Shown here piece after piece: positions 1 through 7,792 of a stretch of 21,205 nt of DNA (the stretch's first letter is position 1; each line of letters starts with the position of its first letter). This DNA comes from CAJQND01 sp051010055 (GTDB lineage: Bacteria; Pseudomonadota; Alphaproteobacteria; Rhizobiales; CAJQND01), in the NCBI GenBank assembly GCA_051010055.1, contig JBPCVY010000117.1, positions 1 to 21,205 on the forward strand. Direction: 5' to 3'. Under the pieces are notes generated by a model. The model had not been told where the DNA came from and made no database searches. It saw only the letters and a program-made list of their open reading frames with translations. Both the position numbers and the translations under genes were made by a program.

Positions 1-417
1 CAGGTTCCGGCCATCAACAATGTCTGAGTGGACACCGAAACGCGGCAGAATGTTGCTGACAATCTGGAAACACGAACCGAACAGAGCGCGCGAAGACACA
101 ATATGATCGCCCGCGCCTACCTGGCACGCCAAGGCGCCGAAAACCGCCGCCATGCCGGAGGCGGTTGCATAACAAGCCTCCGCCCCTTCAAGCAGCCGCA
201 AACGCTGTTCAAACATTTCAACCGTGGGGTTGCCATAACGAGCATAGACAAATCCGTCCGCCTCGCCTGCAAAACGGGCAGCAGCGGTTTCTGCATCTTC
301 GTAGGTGAAGCCTGAATTCATATAGATGGCTTCTGACGTTTCGCCATGATGCGAACGCTCAAGCCCACCGCGCACGAGTTTTGTTGCCTCGCGCCATTCT
401 TTTTGTGTCGTACCCAT
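1..417 (-). CDS. metZ: O-succinylhomoserine sulfhydrylase MetZ, N-terminal part (cut by window edge)
   Basis: The first 139 residues of a Cys/Met-metabolism PLP enzyme are visible; the rest lies beyond base 1. Residues 36-44 (GFTYEDAET), 58-65 (VYARYGNP) and 81-95 (ACYATASGMAAVFGA) are the N-terminal segment and start of the PLP domain of this family; the PLP lysine is outside the window. In Alphaproteobacteria this sequence type is O-succinylhomoserine sulfhydrylase, which makes homocysteine from O-succinylhomoserine and sulfide in the cytoplasm. The ATG at 417-415 follows a GGGGA stretch about 6 bases upstream. A rhodanese gene ends 18 bases upstream on the same strand, so the two are probably co-transcribed and share a sulfur theme. 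A cystathionine gamma-synthase (MetB) cannot be fully excluded from the N-terminus alone. Confidence 0.85.
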   Translation of the reverse strand, partial: MGTTQKEWREATKLVRGGLERSHHGETSEAIYMNSGFTYEDAETAAARFAGEADGFVYARYGNPTVEMFEQRLRLLEGAEACYATASGMAAVFGALACQVGAGDHIVSSRALFGSCFQIVSNILPRFGVHSDIVDGRNL

Positions 418-435
418 CGACAATCCCCTAAAAAA

Positions 436-888
436 CTACCCTTGTTGCCAAGGCAGACCGGCGACTTTCCACCCGCCCACCGTGGCCCTGTGCCCGCTTT
501 GGTCCTTGTCGCCTTCAAAGCCCTCTAGAACATTGTAAGCGTTCTCAAAGCCCGCTTCGGTGAGCGCTTCGGCTGCAACTATGGACCGGACGCCCGACCG
601 GCACAGCACAAACACATCTGCATCTTTCGCAATGCAAGCATTTTCAACCACTTCCACGAATTCAGGATTGACTTGCATGGAGGGGTACATTTGCCATTCC
701 AAACGCAACAGGCGCGAGACAACCGGAACGCCAACAAAATTCCATTCCGGCACCGTGCGTACATCAATCAAAACAGCATCCTTGTCCGCTTCCAACTTTT
801 CATATGCCTCAGCGGGTCTGACATCACCCTTGTACATGACAGTTGCCTCATTCGCTTTTGTTTCGCCATAGACTGTATAGTTCGACAT
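436..888 (-). CDS. Single-domain rhodanese-like protein
   Basis: This 150-residue protein has one rhodanese domain. It contains the DVRTVPEW segment (about residues 42-49) and the active-site loop CRSGVRS with the sulfur-carrying cysteine at residue 96, so it should be catalytically competent. Rhodaneses carry persulfide sulfur and can pass it to acceptors such as thiols. No signal peptide or membrane segment is seen, so it is probably cytoplasmic. Start: ATG at 888-886 is chosen; an in-frame TTG at 897 would add three residues, and neither has a strong Shine-Dalgarno sequence. It stops 18 bases before metZ, and a link to sulfide supply for homocysteine synthesis is an inference from that neighbourhood. 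Its exact substrate is unknown. Confidence 0.88.
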   Translation of the reverse strand: MSNYTVYGETKANEATVMYKGDVRPAEAYEKLEADKDAVLIDVRTVPEWNFVGVPVVSRLLRLEWQMYPSMQVNPEFVEVVENACIAKDADVFVLCRSGVRSIVAAEALTEAGFENAYNVLEGFEGDKDQSGHRATVGGWKVAGLPWQQG

Positions 889-1009
889 AACGAACAAGTG
901 TTCTTTATAACAAACTTTAGAGCTTACGCCATCCCAAATCGGCGGGTTTTCGTATCTGCGGTAGGTTGTTGTTAATGCACAGGTCTATTTGACAAGGGAG
1001 GCTTTTGCC

Positions 1010-1291
1010 ATGAGCGAAAAGGCGCACCCCATAATTGCTGATGTTACCCCCGCAAAAGTGGAGCTAAAGGCGGGCGAGCGTTATTTTTGGTGCCAGTGCG
1101 GGCGCTCTTCTAACCAACCCTTTTGTGACGGCTCACATAAGGGCACAGGGCTTAACCCGGTACCGTTTATTGCTGAGAAGGACGGTCCGGGCTTTTTGTG
1201 CTGCTGCAAAGGCACTGGCAAAGCACCATTTTGTGATGGCACCCATGGCAAGCTGGGCGCTGCGGGTAAGGGGGACCCTTCCCCTGGTTGA
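1010..1291 (+). CDS. Small protein with two CDGSH iron-sulfur sites
   Basis: This 93-residue protein carries two copies of the CDGSH motif (C-x-C-x2-S/T-x3-P-x-C-D-G-S/T-H). The first uses C28, C30, C39 and H43; the second uses C64, C66, C75 and H79. Each should bind one redox-active [2Fe-2S] cluster with three-Cys one-His ligation, as in mitoNEET-type proteins. Bacterial members are soluble and their partners are mostly unknown. The ATG at 1010 is preceded by GGGAGG at 995-1000; an upstream in-frame start at 989 would precede that ribosome site and is not preferred. The gene lies 108 bases before a flavoprotein dehydrogenase on the same strand, so an electron-transfer link is possible but unproven. 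Confidence 0.9.
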   Translation: MSEKAHPIIADVTPAKVELKAGERYFWCQCGRSSNQPFCDGSHKGTGLNPVPFIAEKDGPGFLCCCKGTGKAPFCDGTHGKLGAAGKGDPSPG

Positions 1292-1399
1292 TATCAGCCA
1301 ACTGAGATCACCACTGTTGCAATTTTGGCCCTTGCGCTGACCAGATATTGTGGCCCTACTGTACTCAAACTGGGCAATTTCCAACAGCGGAGCTACGTC

Positions 1400-3859
1400 A
1401 TGGCAAAAGAACTGCCAACCCGGGCTGATGTCGCAATTATCGGCGGTGGAATCATCGGATGTTCCATTGCTTATCATCTCACCAAAATCGGCATAACCGA
1501 CGTTGTGGTGCTGGAGCGAAAACGGCTCACATCAGGCACCACTTGGCATGCAGCTGGCCTTGTAGGGCAGTTGCGGGTATCGCGGAACATGACCGAGCTG
1601 GCAAAGTACACCTCGGAGCTCATGCAGGGCCTGGAAGAGGAAACAGGCCAGGCAACAGGGTTCAAACAAAGTGGCTCCCTTTCTGTTGCAGTAACCGAGC
1701 CCCGTTTTGAGGAGTTCAAGCGCGGGGCATCAATGGCGCGCAACTTCGGTTTGCACATCGATGTACTCACCGCTGATGAAATTAAGGAGCGCGCACCGCA
1801 CCTAAACATTTCTGACGTTGCCGGCGGGCTCTGGCTTCCGGGCGATGGCCAGACAAACCCGATTGACACAACACTTGCGTTTGCGGCGGGCGCCAAGCAG
1901 CGCGGCGGGAAGGTGTTTGAAAACACCAAGGTCACCCGGATTTTGACAGATAGTGGCAAGGCCACCGGTGTTGAAACTGAAAGCGGCACCGTGATGGCGG
2001 ACAAGGTGGTTGTCGCCTCCGGCATGTGGTCGCGCGAGGTCGGCGCGCAGGTGGGCGTGCATCTGCCGCTTCATGGCGCAGAACATTTCTACATCGTCAC
2101 CGAACCCATTGATGATTTGCCTTCTGATATGCCGGTTATTCGCGTTCCAGATGAATGCGCCTATTACAAGGAAGATGCAGGCAAGCTCATGCTGGGTGCG
2201 TTCGAACCTGTCGCCAAGCCTTGGGGTATGGATGGCATTCCCGATTCCCACGAATTTGAAACCCTGCCTGAGGATTTCGACCACTTCGAACCCATTCTGG
2301 AAGATGCGGTAAGCCGTATGCCATTGCTGGAGACGGCGGGGATTGGCCTTTTCTTCAACGGGCCGGAGAGCTTTACACCTGATGATGCCTATTACCTGGG
2401 AGAGGCCCCGGAATTGCGCGATCTTTTCGTTGCGTGCGGCTTCAATTCCATCGGAATTCAGTCTTCTGGTGGTGCAGGCAAGGTGTTGTCTGAGTGGATC
2501 AAAGACGGTTATCCGCCAATGGATGTATGCGATGTTGATGTGCGGCGCATCCACCCGTTCCAGACAAATGCCAAGTATCTGCACGACCGCACGACGGAAT
2601 CTCTCGGGCTGCTCTACGCCATGCACTGGCCCTACTACCAGCACAAGACGGCACGCGGCGTACGTAGATCCGTGTTTCACGACCGCTGGGACGGGCTGGG
2701 CGCGGTTTTTGGCGATACCATGGGTTGGGAGCGCCCGAATTGGTTTGCCTCAAACGGTGCGGCACGTGAGTATGAATATAGTTTCGGACGCCAGAACTGG
2801 TTCGGGTCTTGCGATGATGAATGTGAGGCAGTGCGCAGCCAGGTGGCGCTTTTTGACCAGTCGAGTTTCCCTAAATTCCTTGTCCAGGGTAAAGACGCCT
2901 GCTCTGTCCTCAACAATATCAGCGCCAACAATGTGGATGTTGAGCCGGGGCGGATTGTCTACACCCAGTGGCTGAACCAGCGCGGCGGCATTGAGGCCGA
3001 CCTGACAATCACGCGAATCTCGGAAACCGAGTTCATCGTTGTCACAGCATCCGGCGGTCAAACCCGCGACATGGCCTGGCTGAAACGCCATGTGCCGGAT
3101 GATGCACACTGCTTCGTGACCGATGTTACCTCCGGCCTGCCAATGCTGGGGCTTATGGGGCCGAAATCCCGTGACCTTCTCTCCTCCCTGACCTACGCTG
3201 ACCTCAGCTACGATGCGATGCCTTTTGGACGTTCACAGGAGATCGAGATCGGTTATTCAAAGGTGCGTGCAAGCCGCATCACCTATGTGGGTGAGCTGGG
3301 CTGGGAGCTTTATATTCCGGCTGAATTTGCGCTCAATGTTTTTGACGCACTTGTGGAGGCCGGCGCCGAGCACGGACTGAAGCCTGCGGGCATGCATGCA
3401 ATGAACGCCTGCCGAATGGAAAAGGGCTACCGGCACTGGGGCCACGATATCGCAGATGAGGACACTCCGTTGGAGGCCGGCCTCGGTTTTGCTGTGGCAT
3501 ATGACAAACCGGGCGGCTTTATAGGCCGCGACGCGGTTGCCAAGCAGCGCGAGGCCAATGTGCTGAAGAAACGGATGATTTCCATTTGCCTCAACGATGA
3601 TAGTGAAGCCTCCCCGCTTATGTACCATGAAGAGCCAATCTACCGGGACGGCGAGATTGTGGGTTCTACCACATCCGGCGCATGGGGGCACCGGATCGGC
3701 AAGTCTCTTGCCCTTGGCTATGTCCATTGCGAGGATGGCGTGACTAAAGACTATCTCGATGCGGGTAATTTCGAGATTGAGATAGCGTGGCAAAAATACC
3801 CCGCAAAGGTTCAGTTCGCCCCTTTCTATGATCCGAAGTCGGAACTGGTGAAGGGGTGA
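1400..3859 (+). CDS. Sarcosine/dimethylglycine dehydrogenase-type FAD oxidoreductase with GcvT-like domain
   Basis: This 819-residue protein has the two-part build of the dimethylglycine/sarcosine dehydrogenase family. The N-terminal half is a DAO-type FAD domain with the GxGxxG dinucleotide motif at residues 15-20, followed by TTWHAAG, in which H50 matches the histidine that links FAD covalently in this family. A linker with VFGDTMGWERPNWF (about residues 438-451) leads into a C-terminal folate-binding domain like the glycine-cleavage T protein. The family oxidatively removes N-methyl groups from methylated glycines, passing the carbon to tetrahydrofolate and electrons to an acceptor flavoprotein. 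The ATG at 1400 has GCGGAG upstream and gives the normal family length; the open frame extends upstream to 1325 without support. The exact substrate (sarcosine, dimethylglycine or another N-methyl amine) cannot be read from the sequence. The stop codon overlaps the next gene by 4 bases. Confidence 0.85.
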   Translation: MAKELPTRADVAIIGGGIIGCSIAYHLTKIGITDVVVLERKRLTSGTTWHAAGLVGQLRVSRNMTELAKYTSELMQGLEEETGQATGFKQSGSLSVAVTEPRFEEFKRGASMARNFGLHIDVLTADEIKERAPHLNISDVAGGLWLPGDGQTNPIDTTLAFAAGAKQRGGKVFENTKVTRILTDSGKATGVETESGTVMADKVVVASGMWSREVGAQVGVHLPLHGAEHFYIVTEPIDDLPSDMPVIRVPDECAYYKEDAGKLMLGAFEPVAKPWGMDGIPDSHEFETLPEDFDHFEPILEDAVSRMPLLETAGIGLFFNGPESFTPDDAYYLGEAPELRDLFVACGFNSIGIQSSGGAGKVLSEWIKDGYPPMDVCDVDVRRIHPFQTNAKYLHDRTTESLGLLYAMHWPYYQHKTARGVRRSVFHDRWDGLGAVFGDTMGWERPNWFASNGAAREYEYSFGRQNWFGSCDDECEAVRSQVALFDQSSFPKFLVQGKDACSVLNNISANNVDVEPGRIVYTQWLNQRGGIEADLTITRISETEFIVVTASGGQTRDMAWLKRHVPDDAHCFVTDVTSGLPMLGLMGPKSRDLLSSLTYADLSYDAMPFGRSQEIEIGYSKVRASRITYVGELGWELYIPAEFALNVFDALVEAGAEHGLKPAGMHAMNACRMEKGYRHWGHDIADEDTPLEAGLGFAVAYDKPGGFIGRDAVAKQREANVLKKRMISICLNDDSEASPLMYHEEPIYRDGEIVGSTTSGAWGHRIGKSLALGYVHCEDGVTKDYLDAGNFEIEIAWQKYPAKVQFAPFYDPKSELVKG

Positions 3860-4299
3860 GCATCAGAGCCGCCACATCAGATGATTTGACGAGCGTGAGG
3901 GAAATTGCAGAAGCAGCCTACCTTCCCTATGTCGCGGCAATCGGCAAAAAGCCAGCACCCATGGTGGCTGACTTTGCTTCTCAGATTGCCAATGGCCAAG
4001 TCTGGCTGTTCTCAGATGAGGAAATCGTGCTGGGATATGTGGTGGCATACCCAAGCGGCGGCGCAATGCAACTTGAGAATATTGCTGTTGACCCGGCATT
4101 TCATGGCCGCGGAGTGGGCAAAGCGTTAGTTACCTATGTGGAAAAGGCCGCCCGCCGCCAAGGGCTCAAGGCGGTTGAGCTTTACACCAACATAAAAATG
4201 ACCGGGAATCTCAGCTGGTACCCGGCCATTGGATATTCTGAAACAGGCCGTGCGCGGGAAGCCGGTTTTGACCGCGTCTTCTTCCGCAAAGACCTTTAG
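3856..4299 (+). CDS. GNAT-family N-acetyltransferase
   Basis: This 147-residue protein is a single GNAT domain. The acetyl-CoA-binding motif A is clear: LENIAVDP (residues 73-80) forms the beta-4 strand and HGRGVGKA (83-90) is the pyrophosphate-binding R/Q-x-x-G-x-G/A loop. WYPAIGYSETG near the C-terminus is motif B. The start is GTG at 3856, whose last two bases lie in the TGA stop of the dehydrogenase gene (GTGA overlap), with GAAGGG just upstream; translation is therefore probably coupled. The acceptor substrate is not predictable. The overlap suggests co-regulation with the methylated-glycine dehydrogenase. It ends 6 bases from the convergent kbp-like gene. Confidence 0.88.
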   Translation: MSIRAATSDDLTSVREIAEAAYLPYVAAIGKKPAPMVADFASQIANGQVWLFSDEEIVLGYVVAYPSGGAMQLENIAVDPAFHGRGVGKALVTYVEKAARRQGLKAVELYTNIKMTGNLSWYPAIGYSETGRAREAGFDRVFFRKDL

Positions 4300-4305
4300 G
4301 ACTTT

Positions 4306-4758
4306 TTAGGCTGCGTCCAGATCAGGAATACGAAGCACCTGGCCTGGGTAAATCTTGTCCGGATGGCTCAACATGGGACGGTTCGCCTCGAAAATGGCGT
4401 TGTACTTAGAGCCGTTGCCATAGTGGTCAGAAGCGATTTTCCAAAGAGTGTCGCCCTTCACAACTGTGTAGAAAACCGGGTCCTTGGCATCAGATGCCGC
4501 AACTGTAAGTTCGGAAGCTTCGACCATTGATATTCCGAGCGAGTTGCCAACTGCAACCACCGCCTTTTCAAATATGGACTGATCAGCAACATCACCCTTG
4601 ATGATGGCTTTGTCACCGTCAACCACAACCTCCACGTTCTCGGTTCCAAGTCCTTGTGCGTCAAGCTCTTCTTTGAGGGCGTCAGCAGATGGCGTTTCAT
4701 CCTCACTCGTGATGCCAAGAGCCTTGCCCGCAGATTTAATGAAATCAAAGAGACCCAT
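4306..4758 (-). CDS. kbp: Kbp-like BON-LysM protein (potassium-binding protein family)
   Basis: This 150-residue protein closely matches the layout and sequence of E. coli Kbp (YgaU). It has an MGLFDFIKSAGKALG start, a BON domain at about residues 25-88 and a LysM domain at about 97-146 ending in KIYPGQVLRIP. E. coli Kbp is a soluble cytoplasmic protein that binds K+ and changes shape on binding; it has no signal peptide, and none is seen here. Many genomes label such proteins only as 'LysM domain protein'. The ATG at 4758 follows a strong AGGAAGG site. The gene is divergent from the 1-Cys peroxiredoxin across about 200 bases and convergent with the GNAT gene. A role in K+ sensing or osmotic stress is taken from the family. 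Confidence 0.9.
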   Translation of the reverse strand: MGLFDFIKSAGKALGITSEDETPSADALKEELDAQGLGTENVEVVVDGDKAIIKGDVADQSIFEKAVVAVGNSLGISMVEASELTVAASDAKDPVFYTVVKGDTLWKIASDHYGNGSKYNAIFEANRPMLSHPDKIYPGQVLRIPDLDAA

Positions 4759-4814
4759 ATTGTCCTTCCTCTAAAAATGAATTGACCGGAACCAATATCG
4801 TGCGCCATCACAGA

Positions 4815-4832
4815 CAATTCAAGCTAGAATTG
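4815..4832. promoter_or_regulatory. 18-base near-palindrome in the kbp/peroxiredoxin gap (possible operator)
   Basis: CAATTCAAGCTAGAATTG is an inverted repeat with only one mismatched pair (A opposite A); the outer arms CAATTC/GAATTG and the central AGCT match exactly. It lies 57 bases upstream of the kbp start and overlaps a weak minus-strand -35-like TTGAAT, so a regulator bound here could affect kbp, peroxiredoxin or both. I cannot assign it to a known regulator. AT-rich palindromes of this size can occur by chance. Confidence 0.35.
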
Positions 4833-4870
4833 CTTGCATTCTGGCTGTTTCACCGGTTTGATGATGAAAA

Positions 4871-4900
4871 TTGTTGATCGCAGCACAAACTCTGTAAAAT
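4871..4900 (+). promoter_or_regulatory. Possible sigma-70-type promoter for the peroxiredoxin gene
   Basis: TTGTTG at 4871-4876 and TAAAAT at 4895-4900 are separated by 18 bases and lie about 60 bases before the peroxiredoxin ATG. The match to TTGACA/TATAAT is moderate. The position in a divergent gap is suitable, but there is no experimental or comparative support in the window. Confidence 0.35.
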
Positions 4901-4961
4901 GAGTTTTGACTGTCCGCCTGGAATTCAACACTAAAAGAACTATAAACAAGGAGGCAAACAA

Positions 4962-5624
4962 ATGGCACTGCATATCGGCAGCACTGCACCGGACTTCGAA
5001 GCTGACACCACCGAAGGCCATATTAGCTTTCATGACTGGATTGGCGATGGCTGGTGTGTTCTGTTTTCCCATCCCAAGGATTTCACACCCGTCTGCACCA
5101 CCGAGTTGGGCTATGTGGCAAAGTTGAAACCTGAGTTCGAGAAGCGCAACGTCAAAATTCTGGGGCTAAGTGTCGACCCGGTAGATGACCATAACCGGTG
5201 GGCCCAGGACATTAAAAAGGCAACTGGGCACGCGCCGAACTATCCGCTTATCGGCGATTCCGATCTCTCTATCGCGAAAAAGTTCGGCATGCTTCCAGAA
5301 GATGCAGGCAATACCTCTGAAGGTCGCACCGCCGTCGACAACCAGACCGTCCGCAACGTCTACGTTATCGGACCGGACAAAGCTATCAAAGGCATGATCA
5401 CCTATCCAATGAGCACTGGCCGCAACTTCGATGAAGTACTGCGGTTGATCGATTCAGCCCAGCTCACGGCGAACCACAAAGTGGCAACGCCGGTGAACTG
5501 GAAACAGGGCGAGGATGTAATCATCGTTCCAGCTGTCTCGAATGACGAAGCCAAGGAGCGGTTCCCGGACGGCTGGGAAGAGCCCCTGCCCTATATCCGC
5601 CTTGTGTCGCAGCCGAAGGACTAG
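4962..5624 (+). CDS. 1-Cys peroxiredoxin (Prx6 family)
   Basis: This 220-residue protein has the length and sequence of Prx6-type peroxiredoxins. HPKDFTPVCTTE (residues 37-48) contains the P-x3-T-x2-C active site with peroxidatic C45. TYPMSTGRNFDEVLR (about 147-161) carries the conserved arginine region, and residues from about 165 form the C-terminal extension typical of this class. There is no C-terminal resolving cysteine; C32 is the only other cysteine in the N-terminal domain. The enzyme reduces hydrogen peroxide and alkyl peroxides in the cytoplasm, usually with a thiol donor such as glutathione. A strong AAGGAGG at 4948-4954 fixes the ATG. A glutathione-transferase gene follows after a hairpin, consistent with a redox-defence neighbourhood. 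Confidence 0.93.
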   Translation: MALHIGSTAPDFEADTTEGHISFHDWIGDGWCVLFSHPKDFTPVCTTELGYVAKLKPEFEKRNVKILGLSVDPVDDHNRWAQDIKKATGHAPNYPLIGDSDLSIAKKFGMLPEDAGNTSEGRTAVDNQTVRNVYVIGPDKAIKGMITYPMSTGRNFDEVLRLIDSAQLTANHKVATPVNWKQGEDVIIVPAVSNDEAKERFPDGWEEPLPYIRLVSQPKD

Positions 5625-5647
5625 GCTCAAAAGACAATGGCAAAACA

Positions 5648-5669
5648 GCGCCCCGGTATTCCGGGGCGC
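5648..5669 (+). terminator. Perfect 9-bp GC-rich hairpin between peroxiredoxin and GST genes
   Basis: GCGCCCCGG and CCGGGGCGC form a perfect 9-bp stem with a TATT loop, 24 bases after the peroxiredoxin stop. The following bases (CTTCATTT) are only partly T-rich, so this may be a weak intrinsic terminator or a hairpin that stabilises the upstream mRNA end. It sits just before the GST ribosome-binding site, so some read-through into that gene is plausible. Confidence 0.6.
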
Positions 5670-5692
5670 CTTCATTTGGGAGGCAAAAACCT

Positions 5693-6310
5693 TTGAAGCT
5701 CCACCACAATCCGGCATCGCCCTTTGTTCGCATGGCCCTTGTAACGGCAATTGAACTGGGGCTTCAAGATGAAATCGAACTTCTCGATACGGGCACGTTT
5801 TTGCCGATTGAGCGCCACCACGGTGTCGCCGGCGATAATCCTCTCGGTCGCATTCCGGCACTGGTCACCAAGTCGGGCCAGACTATCTACGATTCCCGGG
5901 TAATATGCGAATATTTCGATGCAATCGCCGGTGAAAACAGTCTCTATCCCACCGAAACCGAGGCCCGTTTTCGTGTGCTCACCCTTCAGGCATTGGCTCA
6001 GGGCTTGTGCGACACCGCGGTTAACCTGCGTTATGAAACTTTTCTTCGCCCGAAGGAAAAGCGATGGGACACCTGGATTGACCGCCAGCAGGCGCGCATT
6101 GATGAAGCACTTAATGATATTGAGGAAAACTGGGCCGGCGAGTTGAAGGAAGTTACCGTCGGCTCGATAGGTGTCGCCGTTGCCCTTGCCTACTTGGATT
6201 TCAGGTATCCCAATTTGGGCTGGCGTACAAACCGGCCCACATCGGCAGAGTTTTTGGAAGAGTTCGAACAGCGCGCATCAATGAAATCGACAGTGACGCC
6301 AGACGCCTGA
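5693..6310 (+). CDS. Glutathione S-transferase family protein
   Basis: This 205-residue protein has a thioredoxin-fold GST N-domain: LHHNPASPFVR with S9 at the usual active-site position, cis-proline P55 in GRIPALV, and the glutathione-contacting YDSRVICEY with D67-S68. The C-terminal all-helical domain spans about residues 90-200 and contains TVGSIGVAVALAYLDFRYP. It probably conjugates glutathione to an electrophile or reduces a peroxide or disulfide; the substrate is unknown. The start is TTG at 5693, set by GGGAGG at 5678-5683; no in-frame ATG gives a complete thioredoxin fold. It follows a 1-Cys peroxiredoxin, which often uses glutathione as reductant, and ends 12 bases from the convergent DUF1326 gene. 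Confidence 0.87.
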   Translation: MKLHHNPASPFVRMALVTAIELGLQDEIELLDTGTFLPIERHHGVAGDNPLGRIPALVTKSGQTIYDSRVICEYFDAIAGENSLYPTETEARFRVLTLQALAQGLCDTAVNLRYETFLRPKEKRWDTWIDRQQARIDEALNDIEENWAGELKEVTVGSIGVAVALAYLDFRYPNLGWRTNRPTSAEFLEEFEQRASMKSTVTPDA

Positions 6311-6322
6311 GACGATGGAGGC

Positions 6323-6940
6323 CTATGGGCCGGCCCAGTCCAACGGGCAGATTTCAGCGCTGCGGCCTTCAAAGTTCCAGTTGCGGCCAAATGCCCGCAG
6401 CCGCGATTTGTTCGCCTTGGACACGATAATCTGGGAGGCAATCCAATATTCGGAGTTCTCAATCACGGTGTGCTTTTTGGGATCGGTTGAGCGGATTGGC
6501 TCTATCTCGCCCTCAATGAGCTTGGGGATTTTGAACCGCCGCGTGGCGCCGTCCACTTCATAACTGATTGGCGCCTGATAAACACCCAGGAACTTACCCA
6601 CCAAAATGGACAAGATGCGGGTTGTGCCTCCCGCCCGGCCGGAGAATATTTTCGACAAGGCCTTCAGCTGGTAGACATCTGCGCGTTCATCCACATAAAC
6701 ACCGGCTGTCCAGTTGCCCCGGCTCATGAGGCCTGGAATTTCCATGATGAGGCCGAGATTGAGCCCGGAAAGTTCAATGTCGCCGAAATTGCCTTCATCT
6801 ATGCGCACACCGCCCCAGGTTTGGCAGTAGCCCTCTGTCGGCGGATGATGGCCCAATGAAAGCACGCACGGGCAAAATACCGTGCAGTTGCAACTCAGCA
6901 TCAACTCGCCCTTTAACGCCCACGGTTCAACTGCCGCCAT
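6323..6940 (-). CDS. DUF1326 domain protein with N-terminal Cys cluster
   Basis: This 205-residue protein matches the DUF1326 family (no established function). Its N-terminus holds a dense cluster, C17-x-C19-x3-C23-x-C25 followed by H31-H32 and C39, which looks like a metal- or cofactor-binding site (inference). No signal peptide or membrane segment is visible. The ATG at 6940 follows AAGGAAA, and the gene begins 15 bases after the stop of the DUF2182 membrane-protein gene. DUF1326 and DUF2182 genes are commonly found side by side in Proteobacteria, which suggests a shared role. The third member of this unit is a PaaG-like hydratase/isomerase further upstream. Confidence 0.88.
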   Translation of the reverse strand: MAAVEPWALKGELMLSCNCTVFCPCVLSLGHHPPTEGYCQTWGGVRIDEGNFGDIELSGLNLGLIMEIPGLMSRGNWTAGVYVDERADVYQLKALSKIFSGRAGGTTRILSILVGKFLGVYQAPISYEVDGATRRFKIPKLIEGEIEPIRSTDPKKHTVIENSEYWIASQIIVSKANKSRLRAFGRNWNFEGRSAEICPLDWAGP

Positions 6941-6955
6941 GTCGTATTTCCTTCT

Positions 6956-7792
6956 TTAACGCGCAACCGGCACCAAGCCGGCAAACATCGCAAAACCAGC
7001 AACTATCAGGACAACGCCTGTGCCATACACCAGGGGTTTGGGGTTGGGTATGGTCTTTTCTGCTACCATTACAACTGCCAATCCCGCCATCCAGAAAAGA
7101 TTCATCAACCCGGTAACAAACATCACCAACATCAGCGCCCAGCAGCAGCCAACGCATATAACGCCCTGCTTCAGCCCCATTTGAAAAACACCCCTGAAAT
7201 CATCGCGCCAATTGGCCATGAACCAGGTAAAGGGCCGCCGGCATTTCGTAAGGCAGGCATGTTTTGTGGTGCTGAACTGCCAGGCCCCTGCACCAATGAG
7301 GACTGCTCCTGCAACCCACGGGCTTGCAAGACGCAATGTTGGAGAAAGAACCTCCACATTGAGCAACGCCCATTGACCGAGGGCCGCTATGCATGCAAAT
7401 CCCGCCCACACCAGAAGATAACCTGACACCAGCACGTGGGCGCCTGGTATGCGCATGCCCTTGCGTTCAGCAGCGCCAGAGATATCGAAATATGTGGCCA
7501 GCATGGGCGCGCCTGCCGGCAGCATCATGGCGCATGTCATGGCCAGCCACATGGCAACTGCAAGCCAAAACTCACGTGCTGTCCAGCCATTGTCATCAAC
7601 ACTGCAAATTGCATCGATAATTCCGGCGAGGTAACTGCCAGAGGAAAGGGTTTCGCCAACCGCCATGACCGCAAGCAAAAGCCAACTAATCAGAACAAGC
7701 GCTCCAATGCTGGCCCAAGCAAAAACGTGTGGTTGATCGAGCCGGCGGCGCAACCAACTCTCTTCACCCCATTCCTCGGAGGGAGCGCTCAC
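6956..7792 (-). CDS. DUF2182 integral membrane protein (predicted metal-binding)
   Basis: This 278-residue protein has about six or seven hydrophobic segments (roughly residues 23-46, 75-101, 118-145, 157-172, 208-232, 235-248 and 255-276), so it is an inner-membrane protein. Family hallmarks are present: MMLPAGAPML (89-98), KHACLTKCRRP (177-187, with H178, C180 and C184) and GVICVGCCWALM (210-221, with C213, C216 and C217). The family has been annotated as predicted metal-binding, with no proven function. The start is GTG at 7792, immediately after the TGA stop of the upstream hydratase gene (TGA-GTG, zero gap), with AAGGGCG within the end of that gene as the likely ribosome site. Translation is therefore probably coupled. 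The DUF1326 gene follows after 15 bases. Confidence 0.87.
   Translation of the reverse strand: MSAPSEEWGEESWLRRRLDQPHVFAWASIGALVLISWLLLAVMAVGETLSSGSYLAGIIDAICSVDDNGWTAREFWLAVAMWLAMTCAMMLPAGAPMLATYFDISGAAERKGMRIPGAHVLVSGYLLVWAGFACIAALGQWALLNVEVLSPTLRLASPWVAGAVLIGAGAWQFSTTKHACLTKCRRPFTWFMANWRDDFRGVFQMGLKQGVICVGCCWALMLVMFVTGLMNLFWMAGLAVVMVAEKTIPNPKPLVYGTGVVLIVAGFAMFAGLVPVAR

Noticed and set aside
1802..2680. A 292-codon open frame on the minus strand inside the dehydrogenase gene
   Set aside because: It is antisense to a well-supported flavoprotein gene, has no family resemblance and no ribosome site; it is a frame shadow of the GC-biased codons.
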